Origin: Streptomyces sp. NBC_00483
GTDB taxonomy: Bacteria; Actinomycetota; Actinomycetes; Streptomycetales; Streptomycetaceae
DNA: 64,000 nucleotides
Reading direction: 5' to 3'
NCBI RefSeq assembly: GCF_036013745.1
Contig: NZ_CP107880.1
Location: 6,076,001 to 6,140,000, forward strand
Part shown: positions 47,861 to 56,847 of the stretch, piece by piece
Position numbering within the stretch: the first letter of the stretch is position 1
Layout of the letters: the number at the start of each line of letters is the position of its first letter
Position numbers and translations under genes: made by a program
The notes under the pieces: generated by a model
Database searches by the model: none
Told to the model about the DNA's origin: nothing
The model's input: the letters and a program-made list of their open reading frames with translations, nothing else

Positions 47861-48703
47861 TTAGAAGAACCGCGGATCGTCGAAGACGCCGGACGCGACC
47901 AGATACACGTAGAAGTCGGCGAGCGCCACGCTCACCAACGAGGCCCAGGCGAGCAGCATGTGACGGGCATTCAGCTTTCCGACCCAGCCCCACAGCCGGT
48001 AGCGCACCGGGTGTTTCGAGAAGTGCTTGAGCCGCCCGCCGACGATGTGTCGGCACGAGTGGCAGGAGATCGTGTACGCCCAGATCAGCGTGATGTTGGC
48101 GAGGAAGACCAGGCTCCCGAGCCCCATGTGGCCCCACTCGTAGTTCTCGTCGCGGAACGAGAGCACGGTGTCGTACGTGAGGATGCAGGCGACGAGGACG
48201 GCCGCGTAGAAGAAGTACCGGTGGATGTTCTGCAGGATCAGCGGGAACTTCGTCTCACCGCTGTACTTCTTGTGCGGCTCGGCCACCGCGCAGGCCGGCG
48301 GCGACGCCCAGAAGCCGCGGTAGTAGGCCTTGCGGTAGTAGTAGCAGGTCAGCCGGAAGCCGAGCGGGAAGATCAGGATGAGCAGGGCGGGGGAGAGGCC
48401 CCACCAGCTCCCGAAGATCTCCCAGTTGGGGCCGTGCCGCATCGGCTCGCAGTTGTCCGCGAGGCAGGGCGAGTAGAACGGCGAGACGTACGGGGCCGCG
48501 TAGTAGTCGGCGTTCGCGAAGGCCCGCCACGTCGAGTAGACGATGAAGGCGAAGAGGCCGCCCGCGGTCGCGGCCGGGGCCAGCCACCAGCGGTCCGTGC
48601 GCAGATGGGGCGCGGCGATCGCGGCACGCGTCCGGCCCCGGACGCCGGTGCCGCCTTTGATATGGGGGTCTTCGGTACTGGTGGGTTCCGTGCCGGTGGC
48701 CAA
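47861..48703 (-). CDS. SDH/FRD membrane-anchor subunit
   Basis: 280 aa starting at the TTG at 48703, strongly supported by GGAGG five bases upstream. It has five or six hydrophobic segments and candidate haem histidines in NIHRYFFYAAV, CHSCRHIVGG and LNARHMLLAW. Two cysteine pairs, SPCLADNC on the first outside loop and ISCHSCRH, are noteworthy. It should anchor the catalytic subunits and pass electrons to menaquinone. First gene of the operon, 16 bp before the flavoprotein gene. Confidence 0.88.
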   Translation of the reverse strand: MATGTEPTSTEDPHIKGGTGVRGRTRAAIAAPHLRTDRWWLAPAATAGGLFAFIVYSTWRAFANADYYAAPYVSPFYSPCLADNCEPMRHGPNWEIFGSWWGLSPALLILIFPLGFRLTCYYYRKAYYRGFWASPPACAVAEPHKKYSGETKFPLILQNIHRYFFYAAVLVACILTYDTVLSFRDENYEWGHMGLGSLVFLANITLIWAYTISCHSCRHIVGGRLKHFSKHPVRYRLWGWVGKLNARHMLLAWASLVSVALADFYVYLVASGVFDDPRFF

Positions 48704-48751
48704 CGAAGCCTCCGCTCGCAGGGACGGGGGATGGGGGTGGACGAGGGCGGG

Positions 48752-49048
48752 TCAGGGCGCGTGCCGGTCCCGCGCGCCGAGCCCCTCGTCGTCCGAGTCG
48801 GTCCACAGGGACCTGTCGTAGGGGGCGTCGGGGATCGTCACGAGGTCGGGGCGGTGCGGCGCGGCCGGGCCCGCGGCCGACTCGCGCAGCAGGGCGACGC
48901 TCTCGCGCAGATGCGCGGTGTCGGCTCGCACCCGGCGCAGATCAGGGCCTCCCGCGACGCCTTCGAGCTGGGGCTGTAGACGCCCCACGGCGCGCGCGAG
49001 CTCGTCGACGCAGCGCTGAACCGCCGTCAAGTCGTCGTGCAGGGACAT
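48752..49048 (-). CDS. Small hypothetical protein
   Basis: 98 aa. The N-terminal half is helical (HDDLTAVQRCVDELARAVGRLQPQLEGV... RRVRADTAHLRESVALLRES), possibly a short coiled coil; the C-terminus is acidic. GAGG lies about 7 nt before the ATG at 49048. It ends 48 bp before the SDH membrane subunit and may be co-transcribed. I do not recognise the family. Confidence 0.65.
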   Translation of the reverse strand: MSLHDDLTAVQRCVDELARAVGRLQPQLEGVAGGPDLRRVRADTAHLRESVALLRESAAGPAAPHRPDLVTIPDAPYDRSLWTDSDDEGLGARDRHAP

Positions 49049-49365
49049 GACTTGGCCTCACTTCCGCTGGTGCGGCGGAGTTGCTCATGCGCCTGAGAGT
49101 GTCGCGCGTCACATTGCCGTTTGTGAAGGGATCCGTGCGGATTGCCGGTGTACGCCGTGGTGCGCGCCCGCGAATTCGCGCCGCCGGGGCGGGCTGGGGC
49201 GGGCGTCCCCGTGGGCTCCTTTGGGCCGCACGGGTGGCTTCCGGGTGGCCTACGGGCGTGTCGGACGGCCCCCCTCCCCGCATCCACTTCAGTTGGCCGA
49301 TAGATGTGATCAGCTCCATATACCGCCAAACGAGACAAAACCGGCCAGCCCCGGAGGTACCCGTG
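49049..49365. other. 317-bp divergent intergenic region
   Basis: Lies between the small hypothetical gene and the solute-binding lipoprotein gene. On the plus strand TTGGCC (49293-49298) and CATATA (49317-49322) are spaced 18 bp apart and could be a weak sigma-70-type promoter for the lipoprotein. No repeats or RNA gene are apparent. Confidence 0.3.
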
Positions 49366-51669
49366 ATGCCCCACGTCCCAAGGCGCCCAGGTGCCGCCGC
49401 ACGCTCGGCCGCGTTCCTCGTGAGCGGCGCGCTCGCCGTGACCGCGCTCGCCGGGTGCGGTTCCGACGACCAGGCGGGCCGCCCCGCCGCAGGCCCCGAC
49501 GTCGCCTCGGCCGCCCGCACGCAGGTCAAGGACGGCGGCACGCTGCGGTGGGCGGTCGACGACGTGCCGCAGACCCTCAACACCTTCCAGGCCGACGCGG
49601 ACGCGGCCACGAGCCGGGTCACCGGGGCCGTGCTGCCCTCGATGTTCCGGCTCGACGCGGAGGGACGCCCGCAGGCCGACCCGGACTACCTGGAGAAGGC
49701 CGAGGTCATCAAGACCGAGCCCAAGCAGGTCGTGCTGTACAAGCTGAACCAGCAGGCGGTGTGGAGCGACGGCCGGGAGATCGGCGCCGCGGACTTCGCC
49801 GCGCAGTGGCGCGCCCTGTCCGGCAGGAACAGCGCGTACTGGACCGCCCACAACGCCGGCTACAACCGCATCGAGAACGTCGAGCGCGGCAAGAACGACC
49901 TGGAGGTGCGGGTCACGTTCGCCAAGCCGTACGCGGACTGGCGCTCGCTGTTCTCGCCGCTGTACCCCAAGGACGTCATGGGGACCCCGGACGCCTTCAA
50001 CGAGGGCGCGCGCAGCAAGCTCAAGGTGACCGCGGGCCCCTTCGCGCTCGACAAGGTCGACCGGGGCGACAAGCAGGTCACGCTGGAGCGCAACCCCCGC
50101 TGGTGGGGCCGCCCCGCCAAGCTCGACAAGCTGGAACTCACCGCTGTGCCGCGCGACAAGCGCCCCGCCGCGCTCGCCGCGGGCAAGCTGGACCTCGCCG
50201 ATGTCGACCCGGAGGCCGCCGAGCGCATCGCGTACGCCGCCCGCGACAAGGGTGCGTCCGGCCCGCTCGCGCACGGACCCGGCGCAGGGGTCACCTCCGG
50301 TGAGGCGCTGCGCTCCTGGGCGCGGGCGCACAACGAGGACTGGGAGGTCGCCGAGGCGGAGCTGGAGGCCCGCGCGAAGACCCGCAAGGCCGTGCGGAAG
50401 TACGAGAAGGAGCAGTCGGGGCTGAACGGCTTCGTCGTCCGCAAGTCGCTCGAACCCGCCTACACGCAGCTCGCCCTGAACGGTTCGAGCGGTCCGCTCG
50501 CCGACGAGCGGGTGCGCCAGGCCGTGGCCCGCGCCCTCGACCGCGACAAGCTGGCCCAGAGCGTGCTCAAGCCGCTCGGTCTTCCGGCCTCGACCGTCGG
50601 CAGCCACCTCGCCCTCTCCGGCCAGGCCGCCTACGCCGACAACAGCGACGCGCTCGGCAAGCAGGACGCCGACAAGGCGCAGGCGCTGCTCGCGGAGGCG
50701 GGCTGGGTGCGCGGCGGCCCGCTCGAGGAGAAGCAGCAGAAGCCGAAGACGGCGGGCGGCAAGGCGGAGGGCGCCGCGGCCGAGTCCGACGACGGCACGT
50801 ACATCATGGGCGAGGACGACCAGAAGGCGGGCGACGACGCGAAGCCCGGCGACGCCGCGCCCCCGCTGCTCGGCCCCGGTCCGCTCGCCGCCGCGCAGCA
50901 CTCCGCGCTGCTGCACCAGGCCGACGCCGCGAAGGTGCGCTCCGCCGAGCGGGAGGGGAAGCACGCGGGCGACGCCAAGCAGGGCGCGGCCCCCGGCGCG
51001 TACGCCCCGAAGGGGACCCCCGCCCCGCAGCAGGCCGCAGCGAAGGATGCCGACGAGGGCAAGGAGGGCGCCAAGGCAGGCGCCGCCTCGGGGCAGCTCG
51101 CCAAGGACGGCAAGCCGCTGACCCTGAACTTCGTGCTGCCCTCGGGCCCCGACGCCGAGCAGCTGCAGTCCGTCGCCGACCGGATCTCGACGATGCTGCA
51201 GAAGATCGGCGTCCGCACGGACATCACGAAGGTCGACGACGAGACCTACTTCAAGGACCACATCGCGGCGGGCGATTACGACCTGGCGCTGTACTCGTGG
51301 CCCGGCTCCGCCTACCCGGCCACCGACGCCCGCCCGATCTACGCCAAGCCGGTCCCGGCCGCCGACGGCGAGCTCACGGTCGAGCAGAACTACACGCGGG
51401 TCGGCACCGACCACATCGACCAGCTCTTCGACCAGGCCGTCGGGGAGCTCGACCAGGACAAGGAGCGCTCGCTCGTCCGACAGGCCGACGAGCGCATCTG
51501 GGCCGCTGCAGGATCGATTCCGCTCTACCAGCGGCCCGAGCTGGTGGCGACGAAGGCGAACCTGGTGAACGCGGGGGCGTTCGGCTTCCAGGAGCCCTCC
51601 TACGAGGACATCGGCTTCCTGAAGCCGGGCGCGAAGGCCGGTGGCTCACCTACGGAGGACGCTGGCTGA
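49366..51669 (+). CDS. SBP_bac_5-type peptide-binding lipoprotein with low-complexity insert
   Basis: 767 aa, versus ~500-550 for the family. A lipoprotein signal ends at C31 (TALAGCGSDD). The substrate-binding domain spans ~50-440 (DGGTLRWAVDDVPQTLNTFQADADAA, VWSDGREIGAADFAAQWRALSG) and resumes at ~585 (LTLNFVLPSGPDAEQLQSVADRI). Between them residues ~455-583 are Lys/Glu/Ala/Gly-rich with little predicted structure. It has no ABC permease or ATPase beside it, so may deliver peptides to another transporter. A GTG at 49363 is an alternative start; GGAGG lies just upstream of both. It is followed by typA. Confidence 0.88.
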   Translation: MPHVPRRPGAAARSAAFLVSGALAVTALAGCGSDDQAGRPAAGPDVASAARTQVKDGGTLRWAVDDVPQTLNTFQADADAATSRVTGAVLPSMFRLDAEGRPQADPDYLEKAEVIKTEPKQVVLYKLNQQAVWSDGREIGAADFAAQWRALSGRNSAYWTAHNAGYNRIENVERGKNDLEVRVTFAKPYADWRSLFSPLYPKDVMGTPDAFNEGARSKLKVTAGPFALDKVDRGDKQVTLERNPRWWGRPAKLDKLELTAVPRDKRPAALAAGKLDLADVDPEAAERIAYAARDKGASGPLAHGPGAGVTSGEALRSWARAHNEDWEVAEAELEARAKTRKAVRKYEKEQSGLNGFVVRKSLEPAYTQLALNGSSGPLADERVRQAVARALDRDKLAQSVLKPLGLPASTVGSHLALSGQAAYADNSDALGKQDADKAQALLAEAGWVRGGPLEEKQQKPKTAGGKAEGAAAESDDGTYIMGEDDQKAGDDAKPGDAAPPLLGPGPLAAAQHSALLHQADAAKVRSAEREGKHAGDAKQGAAPGAYAPKGTPAPQQAAAKDADEGKEGAKAGAASGQLAKDGKPLTLNFVLPSGPDAEQLQSVADRISTMLQKIGVRTDITKVDDETYFKDHIAAGDYDLALYSWPGSAYPATDARPIYAKPVPAADGELTVEQNYTRVGTDHIDQLFDQAVGELDQDKERSLVRQADERIWAAAGSIPLYQRPELVATKANLVNAGAFGFQEPSYEDIGFLKPGAKAGGSPTEDAG

Positions 51670-51843
51670 CCTGCGGTTCTTCCGTGCGGACCGGCGCTTC
51701 GGCGCCGGCCCGCACGGCCCGGCTGAGCCGGTGGCCGTCGAGCCACGTACCATGGGGTGAGGCCGTGGCGTGTCCAGCCCGGCAGGGCGCGTGTACCAAA
51801 GAAGTACGCGCAGCCGACCTTCACTCCGGGAGTACGCCGCAAT

Positions 51844-53751
51844 ATGGCCACGCGCCACGACATCCGTAACGTCGCCATCGTCGCCCACGTCGACCACGGC
51901 AAGACGACCATCGTCGACGCCATGCTCAAGCAGGCCGGCTCCTTCGCCGCCCACGCTGCCGAGTCCCTCGACGACCGCATGATGGACTCGAACGACCTGG
52001 AGCGTGAGAAGGGCATCACGATCCTCGCCAAGAACACGGCGGTGAAGTATCACCCCAAGGATGGCGGCGAGGTCATCACGATCAACATCATCGACACCCC
52101 CGGCCACGCCGACTTCGGTGGTGAGGTCGAGCGCGGTCTGTCGATGGTGGACGCGGTGGTCCTGCTGGTGGACGCCTCCGAGGGGCCGCTCCCGCAGACC
52201 CGCTTCGTGCTGCGCAAGGCGCTCCAGCAGCGCCTGCCCGTCATCCTGTGCATCAACAAGACGGACCGCCCCGACTCGCGCATCGACGAGGTCGTGAACG
52301 AGGCCTACGACCTCTTCCTCGACCTGGACGCCGACGAGGACCAGATCGAGTTCCCGATCGTCTACGCGTGCGGCCGTGACGGCATCGCGTCGCTGACGAA
52401 GCCGGAGGACGGCACGGTCCCGGCCGACTCCACCAACCTGGAGCCGTTCTTCTCCACGATCCTGGAGCACGTCCCGGCCCCGTCGTACGACGAGGAGGCC
52501 CCGCTCCAGGCGCACGTCACCAACCTGGACGCCGACAACTTCCTCGGTCGTATCGCGCTCCTGCGTGTCGAGCAGGGCGAGCTGCGCAAGGGCCAGACCG
52601 TGGCCTGGATGAAGCGCGACGGCACGGTCCAGAACGTCCGCATCACCGAGCTGATGATGACCGAGGCGCTCACCCGCAAGCCGGCCGAGAAGGCGGGCCC
52701 GGGTGACATCTGCGCGGTCGCCGGTATCCCCGACATCATGATCGGCGAGACCCTGGCCGACCCGGAGAACCCGATCGCGCTGCCGCTGATCACGGTGGAC
52801 CAGCCGGCGATCTCCATGACCATCGGTACGAACACCTCGCCGCTGGTCGGCCGTGGCGGCGGCGGCAAGGGCGCCGACGCCAAGACGAGCGTGAAGGACC
52901 GCAAGGTCACCGCCCGTCAGGTCAAGGACCGCCTGGAGCGCGAGCTGATCGGTAACGTCTCGCTGCGCGTCCTCGACACCGAGCGTCCCGACGCCTGGGA
53001 GGTGCAGGGCCGCGGTGAGCTGGCGCTGGCCATCCTCGTCGAGCAGATGCGCCGTGAGGGCTTCGAGCTGACGATCGGCAAGCCGCAGGTCGTCACCAAG
53101 GAGGTCGACGGCAAGACGCACGAGCCCGTCGAGCGCCTCACGGTGGACGTCCCCGAGGAGTACATGGGCGCCGTCACGCAGCTCATGGGCATCCGCAAGG
53201 GCCGCATGGACAACATGTCGAACCACGGCTCCGGCTGGGTCCGCATGGAGTTCGTCGTCCCGTCCCGTGGCCTCATCGGCTTCCGTACGGAGTTTCTGAC
53301 GAACACCCGCGGCACGGGCATCGCCCACTCCATCCACGAGGGCCACGAGCCGTGGTTCGGCACGCTGACGACCCGTAACAACGGCTCGCTCGTCGCCGAC
53401 CGCGCCGGTTCGGTGACCCCCTTCGCGATGATGAACCTCCAGGAGCGCGGTGTGCTGTTCACCGAGCCCGGCACCGAGGTGTACGAGGGCATGATCGTCG
53501 GTGAGAACTCGCGCGCCGACGACATGGACGTGAACATCACCAAGGAGAAGAAGCTCACCAACATGCGTGCGGCGTCCGCGGACAACACGGAGAACGTGGT
53601 CCCGGCCCGCAAGCTCTCCCTGGAGCAGTCCCTGGAGTTCTGCCGCGACGACGAGTGCGTCGAGGTGACCCCGGAGGCCGTGCGTATCCGCAAGGTCGTC
53701 CTGGACCAGAAGGAGCGCGGCCGCAGCGCCTCGCGCGCCAAGCACAACTGA
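51844..53751 (+). CDS. typA: Translational GTPase TypA/BipA
   Basis: 635 aa. GTPase motifs G1 [10 protein letters not shown]3 [14 protein letters not shown] and G4 NKTDRPD are at the N-terminus, followed by EF-Tu-like domain II, EF-G-like domains III and V, and the TypA-specific C-terminal domain ending with [19 protein letters not shown]. It binds ribosomes under stress and assists 50S assembly. The ATG at 51844 begins [17 protein letters not shown]; the ORF is open to 51757 but the family starts here. An intrinsic terminator follows. Confidence 0.97.
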   Translation: MATRHDIRNVAIVAHVDHGKTTIVDAMLKQAGSFAAHAAESLDDRMMDSNDLEREKGITILAKNTAVKYHPKDGGEVITINIIDTPGHADFGGEVERGLSMVDAVVLLVDASEGPLPQTRFVLRKALQQRLPVILCINKTDRPDSRIDEVVNEAYDLFLDLDADEDQIEFPIVYACGRDGIASLTKPEDGTVPADSTNLEPFFSTILEHVPAPSYDEEAPLQAHVTNLDADNFLGRIALLRVEQGELRKGQTVAWMKRDGTVQNVRITELMMTEALTRKPAEKAGPGDICAVAGIPDIMIGETLADPENPIALPLITVDQPAISMTIGTNTSPLVGRGGGGKGADAKTSVKDRKVTARQVKDRLERELIGNVSLRVLDTERPDAWEVQGRGELALAILVEQMRREGFELTIGKPQVVTKEVDGKTHEPVERLTVDVPEEYMGAVTQLMGIRKGRMDNMSNHGSGWVRMEFVVPSRGLIGFRTEFLTNTRGTGIAHSIHEGHEPWFGTLTTRNNGSLVADRAGSVTPFAMMNLQERGVLFTEPGTEVYEGMIVGENSRADDMDVNITKEKKLTNMRAASADNTENVVPARKLSLEQSLEFCRDDECVEVTPEAVRIRKVVLDQKERGRSASRAKHN

Positions 53752-53774
53752 TTCACCGCTGCCTGAGGGCAGTT

Positions 53775-53812
53775 GGGCCCGGCATCCCCTCGGGGGGTGC
53801 CGGGCCCTTTTT
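53775..53812 (+). terminator. Intrinsic terminator after typA
   Basis: Left arm 53775-53789, right arm 53793-53807, 15-bp stem with one G-T pair and a 3-nt loop, followed by a T run at 53808-53812. Confidence 0.92.
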
Positions 53813-54202
53813 GTGTTGCGAAAGGCACTCTGCGTTACAGCAGGTGGGAGCGCCGATCGCAACTCCATTTCCATGCCCCGGCGTTCGATAGTCGGAGTGA
53901 CATGACCGTTAGGTATGTAACGCGTCCGTTTCGCGGCCATCTATCTCGGATCGATTTGTCCAGATTTTGGAAGATGTACACACCAGATGTGATCGAACCG
54001 AGACCCGAAGAGTGTGGTCGGCAGGTAGCCCATGGCTAATAGTTATCCGCGTAGAGCTCGGGTCAATGGGTCACGCGCAGTGGGAAGCGCCGACTCACGA
54101 GCACACTGGGGCACTTGAGACGTCTAGCCGTCAGGGGTGGCGGCAGCGGCCAAGGTATGCCCGCTTCTGCAGTGAACAAGTGGACTCATGAGGAGGAACC
54201 CC
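53813..54202 (+). other. Long, less GC-rich leader of the oligopeptide transporter operon
   Basis: 390 bp without a convincing gene, from the typA terminator to the lipoprotein start. It is markedly AT-richer than its surroundings (53890-54060), a likely promoter zone. TTGTCC near 53956 followed by TACACA could be a promoter pair, but spacing is short (15 bp), so confidence is low. GAGGAGG at 54190-54196 is the SD of the lipoprotein. Confidence 0.4.
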
Positions 54203-55834
54203 ATGCGTGGTGCCAAGAGCGCCAAGTGGGTTGCGGCGGCCGCAGTCATAGCCCTCGGTGCGACGGCCTGTGGCGGTGGCAGCGGCAGCGGCGACGACAA
54301 CGCCAATCGGAAGATCGACCCGAACGGCATCGTCACCTACGCCAACGGTGAGCCGCAGAACCCGCTGCAGCCGGCCAACACGATGGAGGCCTACGGCTCC
54401 GTCACGATCGAGGCGGTCTTCGCCGGCCTTGTCGACTACAACGACAAGGGCGAGGTCACCATGACCAACGCCAAGTCGGTCACGCCCGACAAGGACAACA
54501 AGGTCTGGACGGTCAAGCTCAAGCCGGGCTGGAAGTTCCACAACGGCGAGACGGTCACCTCTAAGTCCTTCGTGGACGCCTGGAACTGGGCCGCCAACGT
54601 CAAGAACAACCAGGTCAACTCCTCCTGGTTCGCGGACATCGAGGGTTACGCCGATGTCCACCCCGAAAAGGGCAAGGCCAAGAAGGACACCATGTCCGGC
54701 CTGAAGGTCGTGGACGACAACACGTTCACGATCACGCTGAACACGGGCATCCCGTACTTCCACTACAAGCTGGCCTACCCGGTCTTCTCCCCGCTGCCCA
54801 GCGGGTTCTTCAAGGACCCGAAGGGCTACGGCGAGAAGCCGGTCGGCAACGGCGCCTACAAGTTCAAGTCGTGGGACCACAAGAAGTCGATCCAGCTCAC
54901 GCGGAACGACGACTACAAGGGCCCGGACAAGGCCAAGAACGGCGGCCTGAACCTCAAGGCGTACACGTCGGACACGGCCGCGTACAACGACCTGGTGTCG
55001 AACAACGTCGACTCCATGCCGATCGTCCCGAACTCCGAGCTCGCCAACTACAAGCAGGACCTCGGCGACCGCGCGATCGTTCAGGACTACTCGGCGATCA
55101 ACACGATCAACCCCGCCTTCTACACGAAGCAGTGGAAGAACATCGACGTCAAGGTCCTGCAGGGCCTGTCGATGGCGATCGACCGCGACACCATCAACAA
55201 GACGGTCTTCTACAACACCCGTGAGTCGGCGACCGGTTGGGTCGCCAAGGGTGTGCTGGGCTACCAGAAGGACGCCTGCGGCGAGTACTGCAAGTACAAC
55301 CCGAGCAAGGCGAAGGAGCTCATCAAGGAAGGCGGCGGCGTTCCTGGCAACAAGATCTCGATCCAGTACAACGCCGACCAGCCGCACAAGGACTGGGTCG
55401 TCGCGGTCTGCAACTCCATCAAGAAGGCGGTCGGTGTCGCGTGCGAAGGCGACGCCAAGACGGACTTCCAGGCCGACACGCAGGTGCGTGACGCCAAGAA
55501 GGTCAAGTCCATCTACCGTTCGGGCTGGGTGCTCGACTACCCGTTCAACGGCAACTTCCTCCGTGACCTCTACGGCACCGGTGTCGCCGGCAACAAGGCC
55601 GACTTCTCGGACAAGAACTTCGACGCCCTCGTGAAGAAGGCCGACGCCGCCGCGACCGTCGACGAGTCCGCGAAGCTGTACCAGAAAGCCGAGAAGGAGC
55701 TGCAGAACAGCTTCCCGGGTATCCCGCTCTGGTACAACCGCACGGTTTCCGGGCACTCCACGAACGTCAAGAACATGACGTTCGGTCAGGACGGCGACCC
55801 GAACTTCAACGACGTCGAGGTCTACAAGAAGTAA
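54203..55834 (+). CDS. Oligopeptide ABC transporter substrate-binding lipoprotein
   Basis: 543 aa from the ATG at 54203, with AGGAGG six bases upstream; the in-frame ATG at 54188 lies before the SD. The lipoprotein signal ends at C23 (GATACGGGSGSG). SBP_bac_5 motifs: NGEPQNPLQPANT, WKFHNGETVTSKSFVDAWNW, QGLSMAIDRDTINKTVF, and C-terminal IPLWYNRTVSGHS. It captures peptides outside the membrane for the DppBCDF-like permease encoded directly downstream. A strong hairpin separates it from the permease gene. Confidence 0.95.
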   Translation: MRGAKSAKWVAAAAVIALGATACGGGSGSGDDNANRKIDPNGIVTYANGEPQNPLQPANTMEAYGSVTIEAVFAGLVDYNDKGEVTMTNAKSVTPDKDNKVWTVKLKPGWKFHNGETVTSKSFVDAWNWAANVKNNQVNSSWFADIEGYADVHPEKGKAKKDTMSGLKVVDDNTFTITLNTGIPYFHYKLAYPVFSPLPSGFFKDPKGYGEKPVGNGAYKFKSWDHKKSIQLTRNDDYKGPDKAKNGGLNLKAYTSDTAAYNDLVSNNVDSMPIVPNSELANYKQDLGDRAIVQDYSAINTINPAFYTKQWKNIDVKVLQGLSMAIDRDTINKTVFYNTRESATGWVAKGVLGYQKDACGEYCKYNPSKAKELIKEGGGVPGNKISIQYNADQPHKDWVVAVCNSIKKAVGVACEGDAKTDFQADTQVRDAKKVKSIYRSGWVLDYPFNGNFLRDLYGTGVAGNKADFSDKNFDALVKKADAAATVDESAKLYQKAEKELQNSFPGIPLWYNRTVSGHSTNVKNMTFGQDGDPNFNDVEVYKK

Positions 55835-55852
55835 TCCAGCGGGAGCAGTTGA

Positions 55853-55891
55853 CCCGTGGCGTGGGCCGGCGATCCCGGCCCGCGCCACGGG
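55853..55891 (+). terminator. Strong hairpin between lipoprotein and permease genes
   Basis: CCCGTGGCGTGGGCCGG (55853-55869) pairs with 55875-55891 across 17 bp with a single G-T pair and a 5-nt loop. No T tract follows. It may be an attenuator or a 3'-end protector that raises lipoprotein mRNA over permease mRNA. Confidence 0.75.
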
Positions 55892-55917
55892 CTGCTCCGC
55901 TATGGACGGAGGCACCC

Positions 55918-56847
55918 ATGGGGCGCTATGTCGCGAGGCGACTGCTCCAGATGATCCCGGTCTTTCTCGGGACAACCATTCTGATCTTCCTGATGGTCAA
56001 CGTGCTGCCGGGTGACCCGGTGGCCGCGCTGTGGGGGGACAAGCCGCCGGACCCGGCGCAGATGGCCAAGATCAAGCACGATCTCGGCCTCGACCTTCCG
56101 CTGTGGCAGCAGTATCTGCACTATCTCGGCAATCTGGCGCACGGCGAGTTCGGCGTGACGATCGCGGGCAGCCGACCCGTCATCGACGAGATGGCGGCCG
56201 CCTTCCCGGTCACCATCCGGCTCGCGCTGATGGCGTTCACCTTCGAGATGGTCGTCGGCATCTGCCTCGGCGTCATCGCGGGGATCCGCCGCGGCAAGCT
56301 GATCGACACCGGCGTCACCATCTTCACGCTCCTGGTGATCTCCGTGCCCGTCTTCGTGCTCGGCCTGCTGGGCCAGCAGATCATCGGTACGCAGCTGGGC
56401 TGGGTCACGCCCAACGTCCAGGACTCCATGAACGTGGGGCAGTTGCTGCTGCCGGCCATCGTGCTCGGCTCGCTCTCCCTCGCATACGTCGCGCGGCTCA
56501 CCCGCACGTCGATCGCAGAGAACGCGCGCGCCGACTACATCCGCACGGCCGTGGCCAAGGGGCTTCCGCAGACCCGCGTGGTCCGCATGCACCTGCTGCG
56601 CAACTCCCTTATCCCGGTGGTCACTTACCTGGGCACCGACATCGGCGCGCTGATGGCCGGCGCCGTCGTGACCGAGGGCATCTTCAACGTCCAGGGCGTG
56701 GGCAACCTCCTCTACGAGGCGCTCGCCCGCCGCGAGGGCGCCGTCATCGTCGGCATCGTGACGGTCTTCGTCCTGATCTACCTCGTCGCGAACCTGGTCG
56801 TCGACCTGCTCTACGCGGTGCTGGACCCGAGGATTCGTTATGCCTGA
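55918..56847 (+). CDS. Oligopeptide ABC transporter permease (DppB-like)
   Basis: 309 aa from the ATG at 55918 (GGAGG six bases upstream). Six membrane segments, N-terminal GRYVARRLLQMIPVFLGTTILIFLMVNVLPGDP typical of DppB/OppB, and the EAA loop with IRTAVAKGLPQTRVVRMHLLRNS. Forms a heterodimer with the next gene product. It overlaps that gene by 8 bp. Confidence 0.95.
   Translation: MGRYVARRLLQMIPVFLGTTILIFLMVNVLPGDPVAALWGDKPPDPAQMAKIKHDLGLDLPLWQQYLHYLGNLAHGEFGVTIAGSRPVIDEMAAAFPVTIRLALMAFTFEMVVGICLGVIAGIRRGKLIDTGVTIFTLLVISVPVFVLGLLGQQIIGTQLGWVTPNVQDSMNVGQLLLPAIVLGSLSLAYVARLTRTSIAENARADYIRTAVAKGLPQTRVVRMHLLRNSLIPVVTYLGTDIGALMAGAVVTEGIFNVQGVGNLLYEALARREGAVIVGIVTVFVLIYLVANLVVDLLYAVLDPRIRYA

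Noticed and set aside
53773..54039. 88-codon plus-strand ORF after typA
   Set aside because: It begins in the typA terminator and has no family features; the region is better read as promoter/leader.
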